Assembly (NCBI GenBank): GCA_964475125.1
Contig: CAYYWP010000039.1
Span: 1-26,140 of the forward strand
Direction: 5' to 3'
DNA: 26,140 nt
From: CAYYWP01 sp964475125
Lineage (GTDB): Bacteria > Desulfobacterota > Binatia > HRBIN30 > CADEER01
The notes beneath the pieces were generated by a model. It had not been told where the DNA came from. It saw nothing but the letters and a program-made list of their open reading frames with translations, and did no database searches. Made by a program: the position numbers and the translations under genes. This document shows, piece after piece, positions 11,001-18,337 of this stretch; position 1 is the first letter of the stretch; every line of letters starts with the position of its first letter.

Positions 11001-12863
11001 GTCGCCCTGATAGCCGCAGTCCGCCGCGGCCGGGAGCGGCTGGTCGTAGGTGTCGCCGAGTGAATAGACGCGGATGTCGCGCGACAGCAGTCCGACGGCG
11101 GCGCGCGTGTCCACCTGTTGGTTGGCGCTGGGCGGGGTCGGGATGTCGGCCGCGACGTCGTAGATCTCGCCGTAGTGACCATAGTCGAGCGGCGCGTTCA
11201 GCTCGAAGGTTTGCGGTCCCGTGATGCCGGCGATGACCACCTGCTCGGAATGGCTCGCATGCCAGTCGGTGCTGGCGACGACCAGCTTGTCGCCCTGCTG
11301 CCAGTTCACCACTCGATCGATGGCGATGCTCGAGCTCGCGGCCGGCGCGGTGGCGTCGAGCCGCGCCCAGCCGCCGCCGCTCAGCGCCGCCCAGGCGGTC
11401 GGGTCGTCCTGCGCGCTCGGCGTCGGCACCGCGCACGTCGTATCGGGCAGCGACGGATCGGTGCGGTCCGTGGCGGCGACGCCCTTGGCGCCGAAGAGCT
11501 CCAGGCTACCGCCGTAGGTGACGGCGAGGACCTTGTAGCCGAAGGGCGCCCCGGCATCGAACGGCAGGCCACCGCCGCCGTGATCCGTGCTCCCCTGAAA
11601 GAGAGCGTTGTCGCCGACGCTCGGCGCCACGGTGCTGCTGCAGGGATCGTCCGACCCGGACACGGTGCAGTAGTGCGATGTGGCGACGAGCTGGGGCGAA
11701 AAGCAGTGCGTCGCATTGCCGGAGGCGTCGACGCAGTCGATGCCCGCCGTCGTCGGCGTCGGCGTCTTGCCCTGGCCGGTCGGGTCGGAGCCCCAGAGCC
11801 CGATGTCGAGCGTGCCGCCGTAGGAGCCGAACGGACAGCACCACGCCCCCGCCCTCACCGTCCCGCCCTGCTGGACGAGGATCGAGTTGGCGCGGAAATC
11901 GATCTGGCCACCGTCGTCGGCGAAATAGAGCGTGCCGCCGTCGATGACGTTGACGTAGCCGTAGACGTGCAGGCCGCTGCCGACGACCTGACAGGTATCC
12001 ACGATCAGGTCGGGCGGGTTGTCGCCGACACTGCCGCCGTTGGGGGGCAACGTCGCACAGGGGCTTGGCGGGGGAGCGGCCTGTTCGCACATCGCGTCGC
12101 AGGTCCCCGGGGCCAGCGTCGGCGTCGGAATGCCACCCTGGGGCGTGTCGGTGGGCGTCGGCGTCAGCGTCACGGTCGGTGTCGCCGTCGCCGTTCCGGT
12201 TCCGGTAGCAGTCGGTGTGCCCACCACCAGACAGGCTTGGCTGAAATTGTCTCCTTGGCAGTTGGTGCCGACGGGGTTGCCGTCCGGAAAGCATGCCGGT
12301 GTTTGGCCGGGCGGGAGCGGGCAGCAACCCTGGCCAACGGAGCAGTTCTTCTGGCAGAGGGTCAGCGTCGCACCCGTACAGGGCCCCAGCGTCGGGGGCG
12401 GCGTGCCGGTCGGTTGAATTGGAGTCGCCGTGCTGGTCGGGGGGGTTGTGGTCGCCGTACCGGTCGGCGTGGCGACCACCAGACAGGCCATGCTCAGATC
12501 GTCCTTGCACTGCGTGTTCCCGACGCCGCCTGAGGGAAAGCAACCCGGCGGGTTGGAGAGGGTGCAGCAGCCGGGGTTCGCGCCGCCGCAATACATGCTG
12601 CAATTGGTCAGCATCGCTCCCGTACACGGCGCCAGGGTCGGTTCCGGGCAACCGGCCGACCCGGCGCCGTAGACGCTGCACAGCACCGGCTCCGTGGGCG
12701 TGGGCGTCGGCGGAGCGGTACGCGTAGCGGACGCGGAGGCCGTCGGCGTCACCGTGCGGCGGTCACCGCTCGATCCACAGCCCGCAACGGTCAGGAGTAG
12801 GAGGACGGCGATCGCGCTAGCGATGGCCAGGTGTCGACTCGGACAGGACCAATTGGACGCCAT
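8073..12863 (-). CDS. large surface lipoprotein: Cys-rich repeats on Thr/Pro stalks plus CEMIP/TMEM2-like G8 and beta-helix domains
   Basis: This 1596-residue protein begins with a lipoprotein signal (hydrophobic core, lipobox TVAGC with C29), then a Thr/Pro/Ser linker. Two ~50-residue Cys-rich repeats follow at about 77-128 and 157-214, with the shared pattern PCTGAxLTxC...GCC...CFPxG...C...ACLVV. Both are followed by TPT-type linkers. From ~285 a G8-like beta-rich region begins (YGYVNVIDGGTLYF). Next come WQQGDKLVVASTD (521-533), VDTRAAVGLLSRDIRVYS (584-601) and the parallel-beta-helix core YPVHFH...SSIHSSMNRFVTIHGTHD...GHGYYIEDG (666-724). Order and wording match animal CEMIP (KIAA1199) and TMEM2, which act on hyaluronan. 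Many Cys pairs suggest disulfides. A second Thr/Pro tract ends the protein. The glycan or other ligand here is unknown. The frame is open to GTG 12929, but ATG 12863 gives the better signal peptide. No strong ribosome site is visible. Confidence 0.85.
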   Translation of the reverse strand: MASNWSCPSRHLAIASAIAVLLLLTVAGCGSSGDRRTVTPTASASATRTAPPTPTPTEPVLCSVYGAGSAGCPEPTLAPCTGAMLTNCSMYCGGANPGCCTLSNPPGCFPSGGVGNTQCKDDLSMACLVVATPTGTATTTPPTSTATPIQPTGTPPPTLGPCTGATLTLCQKNCSVGQGCCPLPPGQTPACFPDGNPVGTNCQGDNFSQACLVVGTPTATGTGTATATPTVTLTPTPTDTPQGGIPTPTLAPGTCDAMCEQAAPPPSPCATLPPNGGSVGDNPPDLIVDTCQVVGSGLHVYGYVNVIDGGTLYFADDGGQIDFRANSILVQQGGTVRAGAWCCPFGSYGGTLDIGLWGSDPTGQGKTPTPTTAGIDCVDASGNATHCFSPQLVATSHYCTVSGSDDPCSSTVAPSVGDNALFQGSTDHGGGGLPFDAGAPFGYKVLAVTYGGSLELFGAKGVAATDRTDPSLPDTTCAVPTPSAQDDPTAWAALSGGGWARLDATAPAASSSIAIDRVVNWQQGDKLVVASTDWHASHSEQVVIAGITGPQTFELNAPLDYGHYGEIYDVAADIPTPPSANQQVDTRAAVGLLSRDIRVYSLGDTYDQPLPAAADCGYQGDASGNATTPPDCYFGGHVIARQGFENFQVQGVEFEELGQGGRLAHYPVHFHLAKSTAYTNAFLKDSSIHSSMNRFVTIHGTHDVTIARNVGFLSVGHGYYIEDGAEIDNLLCHNLAVSVRGSLVEYFQAQAPWDPTYRFSPPILPSVQSGPPYGGDGYMPVGFWTMNTWNELVGNKVVGVGGYGSCYWLLGSGVSGPSAHLSWSDSTTSPDGYADYNQASTRQAPLKRFRGNSCSTSQYALQTTLSVDPPPTPAIPQTYGYTAVNNPYAITTDMLPEVAGDYLPVLIGGDACATQRTAQDAGSNTASCSLTLIDRFTTSFNWAPIDFGAIWLRPQFFAFVNGAVTDQLFGGLTFVSGGAWTQAPPGYFTITKDSIYAGTTQPDGVSDAGRAGPAFDIDLCKSGACPLPVDGTALFTQGFQPKRLINIYDGPFFAEGNAFTNAEPFECDPTQAPGGNPECGIYFSTVQPATCAAEPDPDPALDNMCVMNAAVGWKQPNGFYYPPAFAFENSAFDTETTRHNVVDQYNSYIQGNPASLNHPSTYVPLQTYTGITPIDFSTILNDLDGTFTGNCWGDDCDMMSLPSPQRQTSSVSANHFFDSPSRSPECLSSGVQTSPNEFLTTVIAPVTADGTAIDPSVWGTFPAVPIYRQRLLTSEAPCTGAICDGDTWSCPQATFMMGAENGQAPYLMASDGVYYIDTDATSQSTSCIAQPTTFELPTFSAGSQYVLYQLFARSGAKTRYQLYTGCTGEWVWVLPHLTVAGEPSNNLAIEPIDDPTLVAALNSRLTQHPDGVLEIEFDSNLIADQFEFTTRADEEKCVPRDACQIAADGSQCALSSSFAEPDLAETVGAICGKWATRVAGTTPASQGLSLSDCPASGCLGYRFELPSSWTPKSYGEVGASHVTCFPDDAQWNRPLQVISQDAEVCPVPPTPSGFGDNCQDPIPVLSPSCTPTITPTATQTPTPSRTRSLTPTAGMQ
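12100..12735 (-). repeat. low-complexity Thr/Pro-coding tracts and duplicated Cys-rich module
   Basis: Within the CEMIP-like gene the DNA repeats gtcggcgtc/gtcgg-type units (Thr-Pro codons) around two copies of a ~150-bp Cys-rich module. The copies share CTGA, GCC, CFP and ACLVV codon blocks. This is an internal tandem duplication inside a coding region. Such tracts can vary in length by slippage. Confidence 0.6.
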
Positions 12864-13020
12864 GACCGCCGGGCTGGAGCATGACGCATGCCACCGGTCA
12901 TGCGTCGCGCGGCGCCGCACGTGCGACAACAGATATGGTCATCGACCGACGCGAAACCAACAGATCCGCGCAGGCTACGGCACGTCGCGTGGTCGAACGT
13001 ACGGCGGGTGATCATCGTAT

Positions 13021-13037
13021 GTGCTCCGCCGGAGCAC
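13021..13037. promoter_or_regulatory. perfect 7-bp inverted repeat between divergent genes
   Basis: gtgctcc-gcc-ggagcac forms a compact palindrome in the 279-bp region between the divergent lipoprotein and transporter genes. It could be an operator or a leader hairpin. No consensus promoter was recognised around it. The rest of 12864-13142 shows no coding-like sequence. Confidence 0.3.
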
Positions 13038-13142
13038 CGGATGTTTGAGGGTGGGCGTCGGGCCCGTGGGGAAGTTGAGGGTGCGCGTGGCACGGGAGCT
13101 GCTCTGGTATTCCGGCGAGGCGTAAGGGAAAGAGCGGAGGTT

Positions 13143-15089
13143 ATGAGCCAACTAGCCTTGTTACGCAGACGTCGTTTCGCGGCGTTCTTCTGGACGCAGT
13201 TCTGCGGTGCCTTCAACGACAATCTGTTCAAGAACGCGCTGGTGATCCTGGTCGTCTATCAGTCGGCCAGCGTGTGGGGGCTGGCTGCCGATCAGCTGGT
13301 CGCCCTGAGCGGCGCGATCTTCATCCTGCCGTTCTTTCTGTTCTCGGCGACGGCGGGACAGCTGGCGGACCGCCTGCCGAAGGTGCGCATCGTGCGCTGG
13401 GTAAAGCTGGCCGAGATCGCGATGATGGCGCTCGCCGCCACCGGCTTTCTCACCGGCCGCGTCGACCTGCTGTTCGTCGTGCTGTTCCTGCTCGGCTGTC
13501 ACTCCAGCGTGTTCGGGCCGGTCAAGTACAGCATCCTGCCGCAGCTGCTCGACGACGAAGAGCTCGTCGGCGGCAACGCGCTGGTCGAGAGCGGGACGTT
13601 CCTGGCCATCCTGCTCGGCACCATCGCCGGCGGCGTGGTGATCGCCCAGGGAGCGGCCGGCTCGGCGTGGATCAGCGCCGCGGTGCTGGTCGTCAGTTTC
13701 GCCGGCTACGCGGCCAGCCGCTTCGTGCCACCGACCGCCGCCGAAAACCCCACGCTGCCGATCGCGCTCAACCCGCTGCGCCCGCTGCGCGAGACGGTGG
13801 CCGTCACCAGGCGCAATCGCACGGTTCTGCTGTCGGTGCTCGGCATCTCCTGGTTCTGGTTCTTCGGCGCCTCGGTGCTGGCGCTGTTGCCGATCTACAC
13901 CAAAGACGTCCTGCGCACCGACGAGCACGTCATCACGTTCTTGCTCGCCTTGTTCTGCGTCGGCATCGGCGCCGGTTCGTTGCTCTGCGAGCGGCTCTCG
14001 CGGCGCCGCCTCGAGCTCGGCCTGGTGCCGTTGGGATCGATCGGCATGAGCGTCTTCGCCTTCGACCTCTTCCTGGCCGGGGCGCCGGCGAGCGCGGCGC
14101 TGGCATCGGGGCAGTTGCTCGGCCTCGGCGCCTTCTTGGCCACCGCCCACGGCTGGCGCGTCGTCGCCGACCTGCTGTGCCTGGCGCTCTTCAGCGGCTT
14201 CTACATCGTGCCGCTCAACACGCTGATCCAGCTGCGCTCGGAGCCCGCCGAACGCTCGCGCGTGGTCGCCGGCGGCAACATTCTGAGCGCGCTGTTCATG
14301 GCCTGCGCCTCGGGGCTGCTGCTGGGGCTGTTCGCCGCCGGACTCGGCGCGGTGCAGATCTTCGCCGTCCTCGCGGTGCTCAACGCCGCCGCGGCGCTGT
14401 ACATCTACAAGGTCATCCCGGAATTCCTCCTGCGCTTCGTCTGCTGGATGCTCGCCCACTGCGTCTATCGGCTGCGCACGGTCGGCGCCGAGCACATCCC
14501 CACCGATGGGCCGGCGTTACTGGTCTGCAATCACGTCAGCTTCGTCGACTGGATGATCATCGCCAGCGCCTGCCCGCGCCCGGCCCGCTTCGTCATGTAT
14601 CACGGCTTCCTCAAGCTGCCGCTGGTCGGCTGGATCTTCCGCGATGCCAAGGTCATCCCGATTTCCCCGGCGCGGGAAAACGCGCACGTCGTCCGCGAAG
14701 CGTTCGACCGCATCGCCGCGGACCTCGAGGCGGGCGAGATCGTCTGCATCTTCCCCGAGGGCTCGCTCACCACCGACGGGCAGTTGAGGCCCTTCCGCGC
14801 CGGCGTCGAACGGATCGTGCAGCGCACGCCGGTGCCAGTGGTGCCGATGGCGCTGGTCGGCATGTGGGGCAGCTTCTTCAGTCGCCAGGGCGGCAAGGCC
14901 CTGCGCCGCCCCTTCCGGCGCGTCTGGTCGCGAGTCCAACTGATCGTCGGGCCGCCGCTGCCACCACAGGAGGTCAGCGCCGCGGGGCTGGCGGGATGCA
15001 TTGCCGCCCTGGGTGGCTTCGCCCCGCCGGTCGCGGACGAAATTCGTGCCGCCGCGAGCGAACCCAGCGCCGCCGCGTCCGCCGAATGA
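13143..15089 (+). CDS. MFS lysophospholipid transporter (LplT-like) fused to a PlsC-type acyltransferase
   Basis: This 648-residue protein has two parts. Residues 1-~425 form a 12-helix major facilitator transporter with FNDNLFKNALVIL (24-36) and SVFGPVKYSILPQL (122-135), signatures of the LplT family that flips lysophospholipids inward across the inner membrane. Residues ~430-648 are a glycerolipid acyltransferase, with NHVSFVD (463-469, the NHX4D catalytic motif) and FPEGS (537-541) plus PFRAGVE. Together they could take in and re-acylate lysophospholipids. In the classical LplT-Aas system, and in three-domain fusions, an acyl-ACP synthetase follows. It is absent here, so an acyl donor must come from elsewhere. 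GGAGG (13136-13140) lies unusually close (2 nt) to ATG 13143. The frame is open back to 12888, but that stretch is Arg-rich and not membrane-like. Confidence 0.9.
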   Translation: MSQLALLRRRRFAAFFWTQFCGAFNDNLFKNALVILVVYQSASVWGLAADQLVALSGAIFILPFFLFSATAGQLADRLPKVRIVRWVKLAEIAMMALAATGFLTGRVDLLFVVLFLLGCHSSVFGPVKYSILPQLLDDEELVGGNALVESGTFLAILLGTIAGGVVIAQGAAGSAWISAAVLVVSFAGYAASRFVPPTAAENPTLPIALNPLRPLRETVAVTRRNRTVLLSVLGISWFWFFGASVLALLPIYTKDVLRTDEHVITFLLALFCVGIGAGSLLCERLSRRRLELGLVPLGSIGMSVFAFDLFLAGAPASAALASGQLLGLGAFLATAHGWRVVADLLCLALFSGFYIVPLNTLIQLRSEPAERSRVVAGGNILSALFMACASGLLLGLFAAGLGAVQIFAVLAVLNAAAALYIYKVIPEFLLRFVCWMLAHCVYRLRTVGAEHIPTDGPALLVCNHVSFVDWMIIASACPRPARFVMYHGFLKLPLVGWIFRDAKVIPISPARENAHVVREAFDRIAADLEAGEIVCIFPEGSLTTDGQLRPFRAGVERIVQRTPVPVVPMALVGMWGSFFSRQGGKALRRPFRRVWSRVQLIVGPPLPPQEVSAAGLAGCIAALGGFAPPVADEIRAAASEPSAAASAE

Positions 15090-15104
15090 GGACCCTCGTC
15101 GGCC

Positions 15105-15725
15105 ATGGACACATCCCCGAAGGAGAGGTGGTCTGTGCTATTGGACCGGCACGGCCGAGACCCGTGGATGAGTCAGGACAGCAGCGATGAGATGGAAGTC
15201 TTGAGGATTGTCGCGCAGCGGCTCGAGGCAGCCGGCATGGCGTACATGCTGAGCGGCTCGCTGGCGATGAGCTACTACGCGGAACCACGCATGACGCGAG
15301 ACATCGACCTGGTGATCGAGTTGGATGTCGCGCAAGCCGATCACTTCGCGGCGCTCTTCGCACCCGACTTTCTCTGCGAGATCGACGCCGTGCGTGATGC
15401 GGCCCGACGCGGCGGGATGTTCAACGTCATCCACACGGAGCGAATCGTCAAAGTCGATTTCATCGTACGCAAGGATCTGCCCTATCGCCGGGAGGAGTTT
15501 TCCCGCCGTCGACGCGTCGCGATCGACGGGCAGGACATCTGGATCGCCACACCAGAAGATCTCGTCCTGTCCAAACTGCACTGGGCGAAGGACAGTGGCT
15601 CGGAACAGCAGCGCCGCGACGTGCGCAGCCTCATTGCCGCGGTTCCCGATCTCGATTGGGCGTACATCGAACGGTGGGCCGTGCTGCTCACCGTCAGTGC
15701 CACACTCGCCGAGGTGCGGACATGA
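15105..15725 (+). CDS. nucleotidyltransferase-fold protein, possible toxin of a toxin-antitoxin-like pair
   Basis: This 206-residue protein has the minimal nucleotidyltransferase signature: GS at 51-52 (MLSGSLAMSYY), D66-I-D68 in TRDIDLVIE, and a third acidic residue D118 in KVDFI. PEDLVLSKLHWAKDS (150-164) followed by QQRRDVRSLI is the usual C-terminal helix pattern of AbiEii/MenA-like or DUF6036-type proteins. Such proteins transfer nucleotides to tRNA or protein targets, and many are toxins. The stop overlaps the start of the next gene by ATGA, so the two are translated together. The start could instead be ATG 15168 (MSQDSSDEM), just before the conserved part. It follows the MFS-PlsC gene by 15 bp, possibly by read-through rather than shared function. 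Confidence 0.75.
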   Translation: MDTSPKERWSVLLDRHGRDPWMSQDSSDEMEVLRIVAQRLEAAGMAYMLSGSLAMSYYAEPRMTRDIDLVIELDVAQADHFAALFAPDFLCEIDAVRDAARRGGMFNVIHTERIVKVDFIVRKDLPYRREEFSRRRRVAIDGQDIWIATPEDLVLSKLHWAKDSGSEQQRRDVRSLIAAVPDLDWAYIERWAVLLTVSATLAEVRT

Positions 15726-15991
15726 CCGACACGCCCGGGCACGTGCAGCAGCTGTACCGCACCTTACTCCTCCAGCGCTCGGGCGCGGAGCGAGTACGCA
15801 TGGCGTGCCGGATGTTCGACGGCGCGCGCGCACTGGTGCGCGCCAGCCTCGGCGACCCCGAGGGCCGCAACGCCTCCGCGCAGATGCGCGCGGCGCTGTT
15901 CCTGCGCACGTACGGCCGGGACTTCGACGCCCGCACGCGCGAGCGGATCGCCGGCCGCTTGCGTCTCAGCGCCACGCCAGCTGCGCGGTGA
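15722..15991 (+). CDS. small partner protein of the nucleotidyltransferase
   Basis: This 89-residue, Arg- and Ala-rich, mainly helical protein starts at ATG 15722, in a 4-bp ATGA overlap with the nucleotidyltransferase stop. The N-terminal segment (HVQQLYRTLLLQRSGAERVRM) recalls small proteins often encoded beside such nucleotidyltransferases. No catalytic motif is seen. A neutralising or regulatory partner role is inferred from the tight coupling only. The 3' end meets the convergent lipoprotein gene with a 6-bp gap. Confidence 0.6.
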   Translation: MTDTPGHVQQLYRTLLLQRSGAERVRMACRMFDGARALVRASLGDPEGRNASAQMRAALFLRTYGRDFDARTRERIAGRLRLSATPAAR

Positions 15992-15997
15992 TCACCC

Positions 15998-16909
15998 TCA
16001 TTCCGGCGGCGCGCCGGCGGCGATCCAGGCGCGGATGAGCTGCACCTCCGAGGCGCTGAGGGGCGGCAGGCCGAGCGGCATGCGGCTGCCTTCCTCCGGA
16101 CTCGGGTCGTCGAGCTTGATGAGGATGAAACTGTTGTCGGGATCGCCCGGATCGACCCGCAGCAGGCCCGCCTCGAGCGCAGCCGGGTTGGTCGGCTCGA
16201 CGCCGACGAGGTTGGCGTAGGATTGCCCGGCCTCGAGCACCAAGCCGCCCGACATGCCTTGGCTGTCATGACAAAAGGCCGTGGTGCAGGTGGCGTCGAA
16301 GATCATCGCTTGGATGATCGCCAGGCTCACGGCCGAGGTGGCGGTCGGCGTCGGTGACGGCGAAGCAGTGGCCGTCGGCGGCGCGGTACCGGTCACCGTG
16401 GCGGAGGCCGTCCTGGTGATGCTCGGCGTGCGGGTCGCGGTGGGCGTCGAGGGCAGCGGCGTGCGCGTCGGCGTCGGCCCACCGGTGCTGGGTGGGGGGG
16501 CGCCGTCGAGGATCCAGGCGCGGATCATTTCGATCTGATCGGGTGCCAACGGATCCATGCCGAGCGGCATGAGGCTGCCCTCGCCCGGCGCCGGGTCGGT
16601 GAGCTTGATGATCAGAAAGCTCTGGTCAGGCTCGAACGGCGTCACCCGCAACAGGTCCCTGGCCGCCGCCACCGGATTGTCGGGCACGACGTTGACCAGC
16701 GAGCCGTAGGAAACACCGGGAGAGAGGTCCATGCCGCCGGCTTGCGAGGTGGAGTTGTGGCAGCCGGCCGACAGGCAGTTGGGATTGAAGATCTCCTGCT
16801 GGATGAGGTCGAAGGCGCTGTCGCCGCTGGGCGCGTTCGGGCCGTCGCCCGCGCAGCCGCCGAGGAGGAGCGCCGCGCTCGCCAGCGCGGCGCGTACACC
16901 GCGCCGCAC
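15998..16909 (-). CDS. two-domain lipoprotein with CX4CH haem-like motifs and a Thr/Pro linker
   Basis: This 303-residue protein starts with GTG and a lipobox (LLGGC, C19). It has two similar ~95-residue halves joined by a Thr/Pro/Ser linker (141-191). Each half has a CX4CH motif, C45-LSAG-C50-H51 and C208-TTAF-C213-H214. Each also has a downstream MPLG (M114, M277) where a cytochrome c would place its axial methionine, and an LIRAWI..GAP-type C-terminal helix. The folds read as small c-type cytochrome domains with a four-residue spacer. CX4CH haem sites are known in some cytochromes but are uncommon. The protein would face the periplasm or surface. It follows the 129-residue exported protein by 3 bp, so they share an operon. 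If haem is not attached, the motif may bind another metal. Confidence 0.75.
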   Translation of the reverse strand: MRRGVRAALASAALLLGGCAGDGPNAPSGDSAFDLIQQEIFNPNCLSAGCHNSTSQAGGMDLSPGVSYGSLVNVVPDNPVAAARDLLRVTPFEPDQSFLIIKLTDPAPGEGSLMPLGMDPLAPDQIEMIRAWILDGAPPPSTGGPTPTRTPLPSTPTATRTPSITRTASATVTGTAPPTATASPSPTPTATSAVSLAIIQAMIFDATCTTAFCHDSQGMSGGLVLEAGQSYANLVGVEPTNPAALEAGLLRVDPGDPDNSFILIKLDDPSPEEGSRMPLGLPPLSASEVQLIRAWIAAGAPPE

Positions 16910-16912
16910 GCC

Positions 16913-17302
16913 CTACTCGCCCTTGACCAGCACGACCAAGATCGACTGCACGCCGCCCTTGGTGAACTTCTTGCCGCTGACCGCGGCGCGCTCGCCGGCC
17001 AGTTCCTTGGCCGCTTCGTACGGCGCCGGATCATCGTGGTCCTCGATGAGCAGATAGACCTCGCCGGTATCGGACAGCACCCCGATCGGCAGGCCCTTCT
17101 TGGCGCATAGTTGCGCGCACTGCTTGTGCCGTTTGCCCTTCAACCCCTTGGGGAGGTAGCAGGCGAGGTCGACGATCTCGCCGCTCACCGTCACCTCTTC
17201 TTGGGCGGCGGCGGGTGTTGCCCAACCGCCCGCGTCGAGAGTCGCGCCGATCAGCAGCGCAAGCGCCGCGTAGCCAACTACCGTCGTGCGTCGCCATCGC
17301 AT
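16913..17302 (-). CDS. small exported protein with conserved cysteines, unknown function
   Basis: This 129-residue protein has a signal peptide (basic MRWRR, hydrophobic core, AXA-like site at PAAAQ, ~34). The mature part has a compact beta-rich sequence with Cys48, Cys62 and Cys66 in VDLACYLPKG...KQCAQLCAKKGLPIG, then GEVYLLIEDHDD. This resembles small periplasmic proteins found beside redox or metal genes, but I cannot name a family function. It is the first gene of the operon with the CX4CH lipoprotein, 3 bp apart. The cysteines might bind metal or haem or form disulfides. The reading frame stays open to 17461, but ATG 17302 gives the only sensible signal peptide. No ribosome site is obvious. 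Confidence 0.65.
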   Translation of the reverse strand: MRWRRTTVVGYAALALLIGATLDAGGWATPAAAQEEVTVSGEIVDLACYLPKGLKGKRHKQCAQLCAKKGLPIGVLSDTGEVYLLIEDHDDPAPYEAAKELAGERAAVSGKKFTKGGVQSILVVLVKGE

Positions 17303-17396
17303 GGTCGCACTATCCAGGCCACCTGAGGCAGAGTCAACTTGCGCGCTGGCGCGGTTTGATCTCAAGAGCAGTGCAAATCGGGTCGCTGAGCCCCCC

Positions 17397-17403
17397 GGGA
17401 GGA
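17397..17403 (+). promoter_or_regulatory. strong ribosome binding site for the 17412 start
   Basis: GGGAGGA lies 8 nt before ATG 17412. It fixes that start over the longer open frame beginning at 17286. Confidence 0.7.
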
Positions 17404-17411
17404 ACGCGCAC

Positions 17412-18305
17412 ATGGCTAAGTCCCTCGACGCCCGTCGCCGACAGCTGAAGGACGAATTCATCGCCGCCGGCGGTGAGTGGTCAGACGTCTGGGCGGGCGT
17501 CTTGGACCTCTCGCCCGAATACTTCGCCGCCTACCTCGAGCTCGCCTCCGTCCCATGGCGGCACGGCACCCTGGCACCCAAGGTGCGCGAGTTCATTCAC
17601 ATCGCCGTCGATGCGGCCACCACGCACCTGTTCGCGCCAGGCACCCGCCTCCACATTGCTCGCGCGCTGCGGCACGGCGCCAGCGCGGACGAGATCATGG
17701 AGGTGTTGATGATGGCCTCCGTGCTCGGCGTCCACGCCATCACGCAGAGCTTGCCGCTGCTGATCAGCGTGATGAAGGAAGCCGGCCGCGACCCGAAGAT
17801 CGGCGAGCAGCCGCTCGCCGCGGCGGACGCGGCGCTAAAGGACGAGTTCATCAAGACGCGCGGCTACTGGGCCCCGATCTTCGACGCCCTGCTGCATTTC
17901 TCTCCCGCGTTCTTTCAGGCCTACACGAATTTCTCCTCCGTGCCGTGGCGGCACGGCACGCTCGAGCCCAAGATCCGCGAGCTCGTCTACATCGCCATCG
18001 ACGCGTCGACGACGCATCTCTACAGCCCCGGCACCCGCGTGCACATGACGAACGCGCTGCGCCAGGGGGCGGCGCCGGAGGAGATCATGGAGGTGCTGAT
18101 GCTGATCTCGACCCTGGGCGTCCACACCATGGCGGTCGGCATGCCGGCGCTGCTCGACGAGGCCCGCAAGCTCGCGCGCGCGCGGCGCACGGGAGCGGAG
18201 GCGAACCGCGCCCGTGGCAAGCCCCGATCGGGCAAGCCAACGCGCACGCCGCGCTCAGGCAACCGGCGGCGCGGCAGGAATCGCCCGCGCCGGATCGAGT
18301 CGTAG
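17412..18305 (+). CDS. tandem carboxymuconolactone decarboxylase/AhpD-fold protein
   Basis: This 297-residue protein consists of two homologous CMD-like repeats, residues ~12-120 and ~140-250. Both carry SVPWRHGTL.PK.RE, then IA.DA.TTHL..PGTR.H, then ALR.GA...EIMEVLM and LGVH. The AhpD catalytic CXXC is absent from both, replaced by the THL..PGTR region, so a thiol peroxidase activity is unlikely. A decarboxylase or other hydratase-like role is possible, and the family is broad. The C-terminal ~45 residues are a strongly basic Arg/Lys/Gly tail that may bind nucleic acid or anionic surfaces. The gene is divergent from the exported-protein operon, with 109 bp between starts. No signal peptide is seen, so it is cytoplasmic. 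Confidence 0.8.
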   Translation: MAKSLDARRRQLKDEFIAAGGEWSDVWAGVLDLSPEYFAAYLELASVPWRHGTLAPKVREFIHIAVDAATTHLFAPGTRLHIARALRHGASADEIMEVLMMASVLGVHAITQSLPLLISVMKEAGRDPKIGEQPLAAADAALKDEFIKTRGYWAPIFDALLHFSPAFFQAYTNFSSVPWRHGTLEPKIRELVYIAIDASTTHLYSPGTRVHMTNALRQGAAPEEIMEVLMLISTLGVHTMAVGMPALLDEARKLARARRTGAEANRARGKPRSGKPTRTPRSGNRRRGRNRPRRIES

Positions 18306-18337
18306 CCGCCGGCGGAGAGGCGATGGCTCAAACGTGT

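Noticed and set aside
12100..12735. possible CRISPR-like periodicity
   Set aside because: The repeated DNA encodes Thr/Pro linkers and a duplicated protein module; there are no constant repeats with unique spacers.
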